Below are positions 43,604-53,156 of a DNA stretch of 64,000 nucleotides, piece by piece (position 1 is the first letter of the stretch; every line of letters begins with the position of its first letter). A program made the translations under genes and the position numbers. The notes under the pieces are model-generated. The model was given only the letters and a program-made list of their open reading frames with translations, ran no database searches and was not told where the DNA came from. Location: contig NZ_JARUJP010000001.1 of assembly GCF_033659955.1 (NCBI RefSeq), forward strand, positions 372,001 to 436,000, given 5' to 3'. The stretch is from Clostridium_AM tanneri. Lineage in GTDB: Bacteria > Bacillota > Clostridia > Clostridiales > Clostridiaceae.

Positions 43604-44200
43604 TTAACTCATTAAAATCTTTAATGCTTTTTTAATAATATTTTCTACAGACTCCCCTTTATCTACAGAAGCTAGAGCCTTTTGTCCTTCTTTCTCCGTA
43701 TATCCTAAGGCCATAAGAGCTTCTAATGCTTCTGATATATTTTCTGTATTCTGTTCTATATTTATAGCCCCTTCACCAGCTTCACCTATAAGTTCATCTG
43801 GCTGTATCTTATCTTTTAGCTCCAAAATAATTCTTTGGGCCATCTTCTTACCTATTCCCGGTGCCCTAGTAATTGTCTTTTCATCTCCAGATAGTATTGC
43901 ATATTTTAAGTTATTCACATTGCTTATAGATAAAAGTGACAAGGATGCCTTTGCTCCTACTCCACTTATAGTCAGCAGCAGGTTAAACATATTAAGTTCT
44001 TCTTTAGTTAAAAAGCCGTATAAGCCTATAAAGTCTTCTCTTACAATTTGCTGCAAATAAAGAAAAATCTCTTCTCCTGCTTTAGGAGTTTTAGCTAAAG
44101 TACTACCGGAAGTATATATTTTATAGCCTATGCCATTATTTTCAACTACTATGTAATCCTTATTCATACCAATGTAGTTTCCCTTTATATATTCATACAT
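43604..44200 (-). CDS. ruvA: Holliday junction protein RuvA
   Basis: 198 residues: OB domain (MYEYIKGNYIGMNKDYIVVENNG), two helix-hairpin-helix motifs (LLTISGVGAKASLSLLS, APGIGKKMAQRIILELKDK) and the C-terminal RuvB-binding domain. GGAGG before ATG. First gene of the long minus-strand block down to aspS. Confidence 0.97.
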   Translation of the reverse strand: MYEYIKGNYIGMNKDYIVVENNGIGYKIYTSGSTLAKTPKAGEEIFLYLQQIVREDFIGLYGFLTKEELNMFNLLLTISGVGAKASLSLLSISNVNNLKYAILSGDEKTITRAPGIGKKMAQRIILELKDKIQPDELIGEAGEGAINIEQNTENISEALEALMALGYTEKEGQKALASVDKGESVENIIKKALKILMS

Positions 44201-44274
44201 AGTTTTCCTCCAAAATTATAAATATCACATATTACTTTACCATTTTGATGAATTTAATTCAAGTAAAGTAAAAG

Positions 44275-44309
44275 CGCCCTGAAGGCTATTATTCATAGTC
44301 TTCAAGGCG
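44275..44309 (-). terminator. Terminator overlapping the end of the BofC-like gene
   Basis: CGCCTTGAAG pairs with CTTCAGGGCG (one G-U) on the minus strand, followed by CTTTTACTTT. Confidence 0.75.
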
Positions 44310-44888
44310 TGATTCTGCTTCTTCTCTTGTATCACATTGAAAATAGTTATCTCCACGGGTTAAAAGTTGGATATCTGCTTGTTTAAGCTTATCAATCCTT
44401 ATATCAGTTATATCTCTTTTATCATTTTCAATAAACATATTTCCATCTTTATCTGTTTTATATATAGCAATACATTGATCTTTTATGCCAAGAACGTATT
44501 TATTAGGAGCATATTTGTCTACTTCTCTCATCATTATAACCTCAGATGGAGTCATGCTTTGAACTTTATAACCTTCATCCTTATAAGTCTCTTCTATTTG
44601 AGATTTATTTTTCGCAGATATATCTCTAGCTTTTTCCTCTTTATCAATTATAATTTCATTGCTTTTTGCATATTTTGTTTTGAAAATCACATTAGAACCA
44701 GTTGATATTATTCCCTCTGCACTGGAGTTTACAGTTAGAGCGTCTCTTCCTTTGTTATTCTCAACCTGATATCTATCCTTCTTTAGGTTTGTATTTTTTA
44801 ATTTACTTATGCATATATAATAGCTTAAACCAAAAATTGTAATAGTTAAAAAGACTAATAAAACAGTTCGTATTTTTCTTTTATCCAT
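44289..44888 (-). CDS. BofC C-terminal domain-like exported protein
   Basis: 199 residues with one N-terminal membrane segment (residues 7-26) and a soluble extracytoplasmic part. The C-terminal half (KYVLGIKDQCIAIYK, then a beta/alpha segment to DTREEAESRLEDYE) resembles the bypass-of-forespore-C C-terminal domain found in clostridial proteins beside ruvAB. In Bacillus, BofC controls SpoIVB in sigma-K signalling; here the role is unproved. Own terminator, so separate from ruvA. Confidence 0.7.
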   Translation of the reverse strand: MDKRKIRTVLLVFLTITIFGLSYYICISKLKNTNLKKDRYQVENNKGRDALTVNSSAEGIISTGSNVIFKTKYAKSNEIIIDKEEKARDISAKNKSQIEETYKDEGYKVQSMTPSEVIMMREVDKYAPNKYVLGIKDQCIAIYKTDKDGNMFIENDKRDITDIRIDKLKQADIQLLTRGDNYFQCDTREEAESRLEDYE

Positions 44889-45149
44889 AATATCCCTCCT
44901 CAGAGATATTATGGACAGATACCTGTAATATTATACATTCCCATGTGTAAAAAATTTAACTATTAATATAAGAAGTTTATTTTGAGAAAAATATAAGAAA
45001 AGAAGAAGTTTCCTATGCAAATAATTTACACTATTAAGACTAATTTAATTATAACATTGATACTAACATATGATATAATAATTTTTACTGTTTAATTTAG
45101 TATTAATTAGTAAAAGATATATATTAACTTAGGAGGGAATTATTAATAA

Positions 45150-46448
45150 ATGATTACTGTAATAAATCTTACTATTGTATTATTACTTGTATTTATGAAC
45201 GGTTTTTTCGTTGCGGCAGAGTTTTCAGTAGTTAAAGTACGAAAATCTAGAATAGAAACTTTAGTACTTGAAGGAAATAAAAGTGCAAAACATACCTTAA
45301 AGGTTGTTAATGATCTAAATTCATACTTATCTGCCTGCCAGCTAGGAATAACTTTAGCATCCCTAGGTTTAGGATGGGTAGGAGAACCTGCAATTGCTAA
45401 ATCTCTTGAACCATTATTTAAACTATTCAACTTATCGGAAGTAACTATGCATTCAATATCCTTTATAATAGCCTTCACAATAATAACAGCTTTTCACATT
45501 GTACTTGGAGAGTTAGTACCTAAGTCTTTGGCTATTATAAGTGCAGAAAAAATATCTATGTATACAGCTCAACCTCTAATCCTATTTTACAAACTAACTT
45601 ATCCTGTAATGTGGGCTTTTAATCACAGTACCAATGCTATTTTAAAATTATTTGGTCTATCAATTGTGGATGAACATGAAGCAGCTCATACAGATGAGGA
45701 AATAAAGTTATTAGTTGAAGATAGTTATAAGCATGGCTTAATTGATAAAACGGAACTGACTTTTGTAGATAATATATTTGATTTTTCAGAAACAACGGTA
45801 AAAGACATAATGATACCTCGTACTGATATGGCCTGTGTTTTTATTGAGGATTCCTTTGATGAGATAATAGCCTATACATTAGAGGAACAATTAACTAGGT
45901 ACCCAGTATGCAGAGAAAGCAAGGATAATGTTATTGGTTTTATACACATCAAGGACCTATATAAACAAAAAATCGAAGGTAATACTGAGAACATAAAAGA
46001 TATTATTCGTGAGGCTAAATTTGTTCCGGAATCACTGTCAATAAGCGAGTTATTTAAAGTGTTTCAGAGAGAAAAAGTACAAATGGCAATAATTGTTGAT
46101 GAGTATGGTGGAACAGCTGGATTGCTAACAATTGAGGATATCTTAGAAGAGATAGTCGGTGAAATTCAAGATGAGTTTGATGAAGAAAGTGAAGAAATTA
46201 TAAGAAATAAAGAAGGTAATTACATTGTAGATGGAAAGGTTCTTATTGAGGATATAAATGACCTGCTAGAACCTACTATTGAATCAGAAAATATTGACAC
46301 CATAGGAGGATGGATATATTCACAATTAAAGTCCTATCCACAAATTAACGACAAAATCCACTATGAGGGTTATGAATTTATCATATTAAAATGTGATAAG
46401 AAAAGAATAAACAAAGTACTAATTAAAAAGTCACCAGAGCAAAGCTAA
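45150..46448 (+). CDS. CorC/HlyC-type hemolysin-family protein (DUF21, CBS pair)
   Basis: 432 residues: DUF21/CNNM membrane domain (residues 1-190, three or four helices; GFFVAAEFSVVKVRKSR, LASLGLGWVGEPAI), two CBS domains (VKDIMIPRTDMACV, ISELFKVFQREKVQMAIIVDEYGGTAGLLTIEDILEEIVGEI) and the CorC_HlyC domain. This is the same layout as magnesium/cobalt efflux proteins such as YhdP/MpfA. AGGAGGG precedes ATG. Monocistronic with a strong terminator. Confidence 0.94.
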   Translation: MITVINLTIVLLLVFMNGFFVAAEFSVVKVRKSRIETLVLEGNKSAKHTLKVVNDLNSYLSACQLGITLASLGLGWVGEPAIAKSLEPLFKLFNLSEVTMHSISFIIAFTIITAFHIVLGELVPKSLAIISAEKISMYTAQPLILFYKLTYPVMWAFNHSTNAILKLFGLSIVDEHEAAHTDEEIKLLVEDSYKHGLIDKTELTFVDNIFDFSETTVKDIMIPRTDMACVFIEDSFDEIIAYTLEEQLTRYPVCRESKDNVIGFIHIKDLYKQKIEGNTENIKDIIREAKFVPESLSISELFKVFQREKVQMAIIVDEYGGTAGLLTIEDILEEIVGEIQDEFDEESEEIIRNKEGNYIVDGKVLIEDINDLLEPTIESENIDTIGGWIYSQLKSYPQINDKIHYEGYEFIILKCDKKRINKVLIKKSPEQS

Positions 46449-46580
46449 AACATATCTTTGGTTATTGATTAATAGCTAAGTAGGTGCAAATTATTAAAAA
46501 TTATTTTAAAATATTTATACGACCTTAACTTACGGATATATATTTCTAACACAAACTCTTTTAATACTGACTTTAGTTCC

Positions 46581-46614
46581 AAAATTGCACTGGCTATTAA
46601 GCCAGTGCAATTTT
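46581..46614 (+). terminator. Terminator after the CorC-type gene
   Basis: AAAATTGCACTGGC pairs with GCCAGTGCAATTTT, 14 bp. Confidence 0.85.
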
Positions 46615-46858
46615 ATTGTTTGTTTTAGTTTTATTTTAAATTTAACTGAGCTTTAATTTGTAGTTTATCTCCTAAAAAAGTTAAATTAGTATATAGCTTT
46701 TTGAAACTTATATTTTAATTTATGGTATTAAATGGTACAATCTATCTGTAAGTCAATTTAGGCTTATAAACTAATATTTCTTTAATATTAAATCTTTCAC
46801 AGATAAATGATCAAGATGGGAGTTTTGAATTATAGAAAAGAGAGGATTTGATTTTTAT
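46615..46858 (+). other. AT-rich intergenic stretch, nothing recognised
   Basis: About 240 bases upstream of the 46859 gene with no small frame, hairpin or operator that I can support; very AT-rich. Confidence 0.4.
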
Positions 46859-47326
46859 ATGAATTTTATTTTAGGTACTCCAAATAAATATTTATATATA
46901 CTTATTTTTTTATGGATGGCTTTTGGTAATCGTTTTATGGATATGAATAACGAAGAAAAACATGTCTTTTTTAACATATTAGGTAAAACACAATTAGTAT
47001 CTATATATTTTCTGCTAATAATATCCTCAGTGCATATCACTAATAATTTAAACTTAATCAATTTATCATATTTATATTTTATAATAACTATAAATATAGT
47101 AATTGCTTTATTGGTATTCTATTTAAAATTAGATAAATTTATAGACAAGATATTAAAAAAATATGTGACAAATAAATTTATTCATTCTTTATTAGTTATT
47201 ATTTGTTTCGGAACAATGTTTATACATGAGTTTTTTCCTCAACTTTCCTTCATAAAAAACCATACCACCATTATACTTTCAGTATTCTGTCCATTACAAT
47301 TTTTTTATGTAAAATATATAAAATAA
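46859..47326 (+). CDS. Hypothetical membrane protein, 155 aa
   Basis: Four or five predicted membrane helices with short loops, Phe/Ile/Asn-rich. More AT-rich than its neighbours, and the ribosome site (GAGAGG) is about 13 bases away. No family recognised and no partner genes, so it may be a recently acquired or orphan gene. Confidence 0.5.
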   Translation: MNFILGTPNKYLYILIFLWMAFGNRFMDMNNEEKHVFFNILGKTQLVSIYFLLIISSVHITNNLNLINLSYLYFIITINIVIALLVFYLKLDKFIDKILKKYVTNKFIHSLLVIICFGTMFIHEFFPQLSFIKNHTTIILSVFCPLQFFYVKYIK

Positions 47327-47402
47327 ACCACTCCTCACATGAATTTTTATATACATTCACATGAAAAATGGTTTGTCATAATCATTAATTACTAAAATAC
47401 CA

Positions 47403-47437
47403 ATGTTTATCTTTAGTTATGATAAACATTAAAGTTT
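47403..47437 (+). terminator. Possible terminator of the 155-aa gene
   Basis: AATGTTTATC/GATAAACATT followed by AAAGTTTTTT on the plus strand; lies tail-to-tail with yebC. Confidence 0.5.
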
Positions 47438-47466
47438 TTTGATGTTTTAAAACATCTGTAAACCCT

Positions 47467-48207
47467 TTATTCTTCAAATCCTTCTGGGAATTCAGCGTTG
47501 TGATAAACGTCTTGAACGTCATCGTCATCCTCAAGCTTATCAATAAGCTTTTGAATCTTCACTGCTGTTTCCATATCTACTGCAGACATAGTATCTGGTA
47601 TCATTGTTACTTCAGCTGATAGGAATTCAAGTCCTGCTCCTTCTAAAGCTTCTCTAACTGTACCAAAATCTTCTGGAGTAGTAGTTATTTCAAACACTTC
47701 TTCTTGAGCATCGAAATCCTCTGCACCAGCATCTAAAGCTAACATCATGATTTCATCTTCATCCATGTTATCTTGTCTTTCAATAACAATCTGTCCTTTA
47801 GTTTGGAACATGAAAGATACGCAGCCAGTTGAGCCCATGTTTCCACCTTGCTTTGTGAAAGCTGCTCTTACATTACCTGCTGTTCTATTTTTGTTGTCAG
47901 TTAAAGTTTTTACTATAACTGCAACTCCACTTGGACCATAGCCCTCGTAAACTATTTCTTCGTAGTTTACTCCTTCCATTTCTCCTGCACCTTTTTTGAT
48001 TGCTCTTGTTACTGTATCTTGAGGCATATTATTAGCCTTTGCCTTTGCAATAACATCTCTTAGCTTAGCATTTGTATCTGGATTTGAACCACCATTTTTA
48101 GATGCTATAGCTAATTCCTTACCTATTTTAGTAAAGATTTTACCCTTTTTAGCATCCATTTTACCTTTTTTAGCTTGTATATTATGCCACTTTGAATGTC
48201 CTGACAT
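47467..48207 (-). CDS. YebC/PmpR-family protein
   Basis: 246 residues, MSGHSKWHNIQAKKGKMDAK start, YGPSGVAVIVKTLTDNKNRT, GCVSFMFQ: all YebC signatures. Members act as transcription regulators or, as reported for TACO1/YebC2, as translation factors at proline stretches. GGGGGA precedes ATG. Monocistronic. Confidence 0.95.
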   Translation of the reverse strand: MSGHSKWHNIQAKKGKMDAKKGKIFTKIGKELAIASKNGGSNPDTNAKLRDVIAKAKANNMPQDTVTRAIKKGAGEMEGVNYEEIVYEGYGPSGVAVIVKTLTDNKNRTAGNVRAAFTKQGGNMGSTGCVSFMFQTKGQIVIERQDNMDEDEIMMLALDAGAEDFDAQEEVFEITTTPEDFGTVREALEGAGLEFLSAEVTMIPDTMSAVDMETAVKIQKLIDKLEDDDDVQDVYHNAEFPEGFEE

Positions 48208-48397
48208 ATGTACTTCCCCCTAACTTATGGTTTGTATATTATATTGCTGCTTATTAACACTCGTATAATATTATTTAAAATAATTTTTATATGCAAATTT
48301 AACACCCAAATTCAATATACTGGGCAAAACACGTTAATTATTATATCATATAAGGGCTTTACAATTCAAATATTAGTATAATAAATTTTCTCTTATT

Positions 48398-49045
48398 CTA
48401 GTTTTCTTTAAATAGTCGGTTTTCCAATTTGAAATAGTAATCTTCATCTCCTATAATAATTTCACACTTACCATTGGTAGTTTCTACTACTCCCTTTTGT
48501 ACTTCCTCAAGTATATCCAGCGGACAGTACATTGTAAGCTTAACCTTATCTGTATAATCAATATTCTCTATATGCCATAGGTTTTGCTCAAATAAGTATT
48601 GCACTTTGCCCAGCATATCATAATCTAATATAATATCTACTATTGATCCCTTAACCTTTTCAACTATGCCACCTTCACTAACGGCCATAGCTGCTCCTTT
48701 AGAGTACGCCCTTACAAGTCCACCTTTTCCTAGTAAAACACCGCCAAAGTATCTAGTAACTACCGCAACTACGTCTGTTATTTCATTCTTTTTTATAACT
48801 TCTAAAACTGGGATTCCACCTGTACCCTGCGGCTCTCCATCATCGCTATACCTTTGAATGCCTCTATTTTCTCCAATAACATAAGCATAAACATTATGTC
48901 TTGCTTCTCTATGCTCACTTTTTATCTTGTTTATAAAGTCTTTAGCTTCATCTTCTGTATAAACTCTTTTTACATGACCAATAAAAACAGATTTTTTCTC
49001 TTCAAATTCAGCTTTTGCTTCATCTTTTATAGTAAAATAACCCAC
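48398..49045 (-). CDS. YigZ/IMPACT-family protein
   Basis: 215 residues with the UPF0029 N-terminal domain (EHREARHNVYAYVIG, SDDGEPQGTGG, VVTRYFGGVLLGKGGLVRAY) and a ferredoxin-like C-terminal domain. Related to eukaryotic IMPACT; function in bacteria unknown. GTG start with AAGGGTG. Confidence 0.93.
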   Translation of the reverse strand: MGYFTIKDEAKAEFEEKKSVFIGHVKRVYTEDEAKDFINKIKSEHREARHNVYAYVIGENRGIQRYSDDGEPQGTGGIPVLEVIKKNEITDVVAVVTRYFGGVLLGKGGLVRAYSKGAAMAVSEGGIVEKVKGSIVDIILDYDMLGKVQYLFEQNLWHIENIDYTDKVKLTMYCPLDILEEVQKGVVETTNGKCEIIIGDEDYYFKLENRLFKEN

Positions 49046-49082
49046 TTAATATCACACCCTTCTATGAAATGAAGAATTAAAG

Positions 49083-49775
49083 TCAGTTACCTATTTTCAT
49101 CTCTTCATTTCCAATTATATCAAAATATTCTTCTGCTGCTTTTTTAATATATTCTTTTTCTGTTTTACGGCAAATCTCCTTTATCTTTTCTTCAGCCTTT
49201 TTGCTTCTTAATTTTATTAAGGTTTTTATAGCGTACATAACTACTTGGGGATTGATGTCTTCTAGTGCCTTTAAAGCTATAGGCTCCATTGCTGAATCCC
49301 CAATTTTACCTGCAGCGGATACAGCCATCCGTCTTACATTAACATGGTTATGAACACAGGCTTTAATTAAAACATTTAATACCTCTTTGTCTCCAACTTC
49401 TCCTAGTATCCATACTGCATTTTCCTTTTCCTTAGTCTTCATGTCTCCATAGTTAGTCCTAATATAATTAATAAGCTTCTTCTTGCTACTTTCATCTAAA
49501 CACTTAAGTACTTCAACCTTATCCAGCTTTCCTGACCTAGATATACTTTCAAAAAGTTCCTTCTCATTACTGCTCTTAGCTAAAATACCATATTTAATTT
49601 TTCCATCTAATATATGCTTTTGAATAGTTTCTCTGTTTAAATTTCTTATCTTACATAAACTATCAATAGACTTTCCTTCTATAAATAAAAAATATGTTAT
49701 ATCCTCTTCTGTATAGTTGTCAATTTCGCTCCATTCTATATTGAGCATTCCCCCTGGATTCAGAACACTCACCAT
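49083..49775 (-). CDS. HEAT-repeat protein
   Basis: 230 residues. The N-terminal 80 residues are helical, including an HTH-like stretch (KSIDSLCKIRNLNRETIQKHI). They are followed by four or five HEAT repeats of about 30 residues (AVWILGEVGDKEVLNVLIKAC, RRMAVSAAGKIGDSAMEPIA). Likely a protein-binding scaffold. It follows the MocR-type regulator by 3 bases and is co-transcribed. The start is uncertain: ATG 49775, or ATG 49748 with GGGGGA close by. Confidence 0.85.
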   Translation of the reverse strand: MVSVLNPGGMLNIEWSEIDNYTEEDITYFLFIEGKSIDSLCKIRNLNRETIQKHILDGKIKYGILAKSSNEKELFESISRSGKLDKVEVLKCLDESSKKKLINYIRTNYGDMKTKEKENAVWILGEVGDKEVLNVLIKACVHNHVNVRRMAVSAAGKIGDSAMEPIALKALEDINPQVVMYAIKTLIKLRSKKAEEKIKEICRKTEKEYIKKAAEEYFDIIGNEEMKIGN

Positions 49776-49778
49776 CCT

Positions 49779-51185
49779 TTACTCTAGTATATTACCTATT
49801 ATTTTTACCCCTTTTTCCATAGAATTTTCATCTGCTTGAGAAAATCCAATTCTAAAATATTCTCTTCCATCAGAAGGTACTTTGTAAAATAAAGTTCCTG
49901 GGGTAATAAGAACCTTTTTTTCCTTAGCCTTTCTAAACAACTCTATTGAATCAACCTCATTAGAATTATTTATTTTTAAATAAAAATGCAGTCCACCACC
50001 TGGACTTATAAAACTGACCTTGTCTCCTAAATACTTTCTTAAGTATTTCTCCATGAGTATATATCGTTCCTTATATACAAGCTTTAGATTATTTATATAT
50101 TCCTTCCAACGGCCTTCTTTTATATACAAATCCAGTGCTCTCTGCATAAGACTTGAAGTAGATATATCTGTGTTTACCTTAGAGTTTTGAATACTTTCTT
50201 TAAACTTTAAAGGTGCTATTAAATATCCTATTCTTATTCCTGGTAGAAATATTTTTGAAAAACTTTTTATATATATTACCCTATCATTTTTATCAAGACT
50301 TTTAAAGCTTTTATACTCTATACTTTCATCATAAATTAATTCTGAAAGATAATCGTCTTCTATAATATAAAAATCATAAATTTCTGCTAGTCTCAATATT
50401 TTTTCCTTTTTTTCAATACTGTAGGTCATTCCTGTAGGGTTTTGAAAATAGCTCATAGTATAGAAACACTTAATTTTATTTTTTTTAAGTAGTTTTTCAA
50501 ACTTCTCTACATCAACGCCATCTTTCTCTATGGGCAGCTCAAGTATATCTGCTCTTCTCCATTTGAAAACAGATAACGCACCGCTATAGGTAGGTTTTTC
50601 AACAACCACAGTGTCGTTGTTATTTATTAATGCCTTTGATATTATATCAATTCCCTGCTGTGCTCCAGAAACTATTAAAATATCATCACTATGGACTCTA
50701 TCCTGCCAAAAAACCTCACTGATACTTTTTCTTAGTCCCTCATATCCTAATGCCTCTTGATATACAAGAGCCTCTGCACCGTCTCTATCTAGCACCTCAT
50801 TAAGTACATCTTTAAAGGATGCCACAGGAAAAAAGTTGCTAAAAGGAGTCTCTCCTGTAAAATCTATATATTCCTTTAATCTTTCACCAGCTATTTTTTT
50901 TAAAACCTCAGAGTATTCCTTTTTGAAACTCTTATTTATATCCTTTCTCTTAGCATAGGTTCCACTGCCCATCTTCTGGAATGCATAACCATCCCCTTGA
51001 AGTTTCTTATAAGCATTAACTATGGTTACATTATTCACTTCTAGTAGTATTGCAAGGCTTCTTATAGATGGCAACTTCTCTCCATCTTCTAACTTATTTC
51101 CATCAATTAGTTTCTTTATGTGTTTTGCAATAGTAATATATTTAGGTATTTCTCCTTCTTTGAAATCTACATAGTATTTATCCAT
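49779..51185 (-). CDS. MocR-type GntR transcription regulator with aminotransferase domain
   Basis: 468 residues. A GntR winged helix (residues 10-78; DGEKLPSIRSLAILLEVNNVTIVNAY) is joined to a class I aminotransferase fold with PLP lysine in YIKSFSKIFLPGIRIGYL. The layout is that of PdxR/GabR. The pdxST genes are not nearby, so the target is unknown. ATG 51185 is preceded by a GGAGAG-type site. Confidence 0.92.
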   Translation of the reverse strand: MDKYYVDFKEGEIPKYITIAKHIKKLIDGNKLEDGEKLPSIRSLAILLEVNNVTIVNAYKKLQGDGYAFQKMGSGTYAKRKDINKSFKKEYSEVLKKIAGERLKEYIDFTGETPFSNFFPVASFKDVLNEVLDRDGAEALVYQEALGYEGLRKSISEVFWQDRVHSDDILIVSGAQQGIDIISKALINNNDTVVVEKPTYSGALSVFKWRRADILELPIEKDGVDVEKFEKLLKKNKIKCFYTMSYFQNPTGMTYSIEKKEKILRLAEIYDFYIIEDDYLSELIYDESIEYKSFKSLDKNDRVIYIKSFSKIFLPGIRIGYLIAPLKFKESIQNSKVNTDISTSSLMQRALDLYIKEGRWKEYINNLKLVYKERYILMEKYLRKYLGDKVSFISPGGGLHFYLKINNSNEVDSIELFRKAKEKKVLITPGTLFYKVPSDGREYFRIGFSQADENSMEKGVKIIGNILE

Positions 51186-51227
51186 TTTAATTAACTCTCC
51201 AAATAACTTATTTAACTAAAAAATAAA

Positions 51228-51262
51228 CGAACCTAAATTTAGTGTACCAAAATTTAAGTTCG
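51228..51262 (-). terminator. Terminator of the nucleotidyltransferase gene
   Basis: CGAACTTAAATTT pairs with AAATTTAGGTTCG on the minus strand (one G-U), followed by TTTATTTTTT. Confidence 0.75.
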
Positions 51263-51288
51263 CCAACCACAATTATACTTATGAATTT

Positions 51289-52185
51289 TTAAATAAAATA
51301 AACATTTTCTTTAAAAAGAACTTTACCATCTTCTGATCTATAATCTCTGGTTTCTCTTTTTATTACGTTTTTCTCCCAAAGCTTATTTAATACATCTTCC
51401 ATATTTATTTCATAATTATAAAATAACTTATCGTTTTTTATATCCTCTGCACTTAAGAAACTGTCTTTTTCTCTCATATAATCTATTAAAATGTTAGTTA
51501 AATTCCTTATTGAACCATCTACATTTGTTTGTAAATAGTCAAGAGTGTTGTTTATAGCCTTTTCCATTTCTATTTTGTTGAAAAACAAATCATCTACAAT
51601 CTTTCTAAAGCTATCGTTTAAATTCATTGCCATTGTCATAGCATCTTTACTTATCATATATCCAGAAGAGTTAACATATAATTTTGAATACTCCTGGGTA
51701 GCTTTAACTGCAGCTGTGTAGGCTGTATATATTCCGTTATTATATAAATACTTTTTACATAAACCTATGTTCTTTAGCACCTTGCCAAGATAAACCATAT
51801 TCCATCTTTCTCTATCTAGATCAGGATAGTATCTTCCGTTGTCGTATCTAGCAGTTACCTGGCTATCCTTTGAAAAAACAAGTCTTGATGATGCAAATAT
51901 TCTATGAATGAATCCCCCTCTTAAATCCTCTTCATGTAATTGCAAAAACTTATTTTTACCCATAAGTTTGATATGAACCGGGACATTTTTCTCCTCAGTA
52001 TAGATATTTTCTATATCCGGATTTTTTTTGTCCAATATGACAAAAAGGTCTATATCCGATTCGTCCCACAAATCCCCTGTAACCATACTGCCGAATACCA
52101 TAACTGCTAGAACTGAATCATTAGATTTCAGTCTTTCAATTATACTATTGAAAGCTTTTTGATATTGCAAGATAGTCCTCTCCAT
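51289..52185 (-). CDS. Nucleotidyltransferase-domain protein
   Basis: 298 residues. Pol beta-type motif FGSMVTGDLWDESDIDLFVI (GS...DxD, residues 32-48) followed by an all-helical C-terminal part (about 130-240). Resembles the aminoglycoside/antitoxin-like nucleotidyltransferases; the substrate is unknown. No HEPN-type partner lies next to it. GGGGG precedes ATG 52185. Monocistronic. Confidence 0.85.
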   Translation of the reverse strand: MERTILQYQKAFNSIIERLKSNDSVLAVMVFGSMVTGDLWDESDIDLFVILDKKNPDIENIYTEEKNVPVHIKLMGKNKFLQLHEEDLRGGFIHRIFASSRLVFSKDSQVTARYDNGRYYPDLDRERWNMVYLGKVLKNIGLCKKYLYNNGIYTAYTAAVKATQEYSKLYVNSSGYMISKDAMTMAMNLNDSFRKIVDDLFFNKIEMEKAINNTLDYLQTNVDGSIRNLTNILIDYMREKDSFLSAEDIKNDKLFYNYEINMEDVLNKLWEKNVIKRETRDYRSEDGKVLFKENVYFI

Positions 52186-52302
52186 ATTATTATTTTTCCC
52201 CCTTTTTTAAATTGAATGAACATTTAATTTTTTATATTATATAATACATTTTACCACAATTACAATAGTAAAACTGCACTAATGAATTTTTTCTTTCAAA
52301 TT

Positions 52303-52524
52303 TTAAATATTTACTTTTGAAACCTCAATTCTTTTTCTATTGTCACAATTATTACACTTATATAAATGAGCACAGTAGTCCTCAGCATCATTCAAGGGCT
52401 GCTGAGGTCCATAAGGGTCTGAAAAATCCTGTACTCTCCCTAGGTTTTCCATAGTTCCTCCACATTCTTCACAGTCTGATCTTATATCATTTATTTTATT
52501 ACATACAGGACATATTTTTCCCAT
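52303..52524 (-). CDS. Small zinc-ribbon protein, 73 aa
   Basis: Three Cys-x2-Cys pairs (CPVC, CEEC, CNNC) plus a lone Cys suggest one or two zinc sites. Arg/Lys-rich C-terminus. AAAGGATG precedes ATG 52524. No named family recognised. Confidence 0.75.
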   Translation of the reverse strand: MGKICPVCNKINDIRSDCEECGGTMENLGRVQDFSDPYGPQQPLNDAEDYCAHLYKCNNCDNRKRIEVSKVNI

Positions 52525-52641
52525 AATTTATTCATCCTTTCCTAATAGACTTTAAGTATGTAAAATTTATTTATATGCTTAATATTATTTTTCCAATAAT
52601 AAATATATATATTTAAGTTACTCATAATTATTTTTCCATAT

Positions 52642-52676
52642 AAAAAAGGATGTACTAATTAGTTTCTAGTACATCC
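52642..52676 (-). terminator. Terminator of rubredoxin
   Basis: GGATGTACTA/TAGTACATCC with TTTTTT on the minus strand. Confidence 0.85.
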
Positions 52677-52691
52677 CTTACATATATTATT

Positions 52692-52853
52692 CTATTCTAC
52701 CTTCTCGAATTCTTCTGTTCCAACTCCGCAAAGTGGGCATAGCCAATCCTTTGGAAGATCTTCAAAGGCTGTTCCTGGGTTAACCCCTGCATCAGGATCT
52801 CCTACCTCTGGGTCATAAATATATCCACAAACTTTACAAATATAACTATCCAT
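52692..52853 (-). CDS. Rubredoxin
   Basis: 53 residues. YICKVCGYIYDPEVGDPD and DWLCPLCGVG give the two C-x2-C pairs that hold one iron. A cytoplasmic one-electron carrier in anaerobic oxygen and peroxide defence. CACGGAGG precedes ATG 52853. Own terminator. Confidence 0.97.
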   Translation of the reverse strand: MDSYICKVCGYIYDPEVGDPDAGVNPGTAFEDLPKDWLCPLCGVGTEEFEKVE

Positions 52854-53023
52854 AATATTACCTCCGTGATATTTAACTTTCTATAATTATTTTACTATAA
52901 ATTTCTAAACCAGTCAACAATAATTATTACTTAAAAATAAATATTAATTTTATTAGTAACTAAAAGAAAAGTTTATAATTTCTCCAATTCATTTACCAGG
53001 AGGCATTAGTTGTTACAACTACC

Positions 53024-53057
53024 AAAAACACCCTAGTATTATTACCAGGGTGTTTTT
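53024..53057. terminator. Bidirectional terminator after hflX
   Basis: AAAAACACCCT pairs with AGGGTGTTTTT around GTATTATTAC; A- and T-flanks serve both strands. Confidence 0.8.
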
Positions 53058-53156
53058 GATATACTTTTGAAATAAGCCCATAACCGACTAGTTAAATTCA
53101 ACTACTATTATGCTTTCTACATCGTCTTTCAGCAGTCATGCTCTTATTAAAATAGC

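Noticed and set aside
51289..52185. Type VII MNT/HEPN toxin-antitoxin module
   Set aside because: The nucleotidyltransferase is too large for a minimal MNT and no HEPN gene lies next to it.
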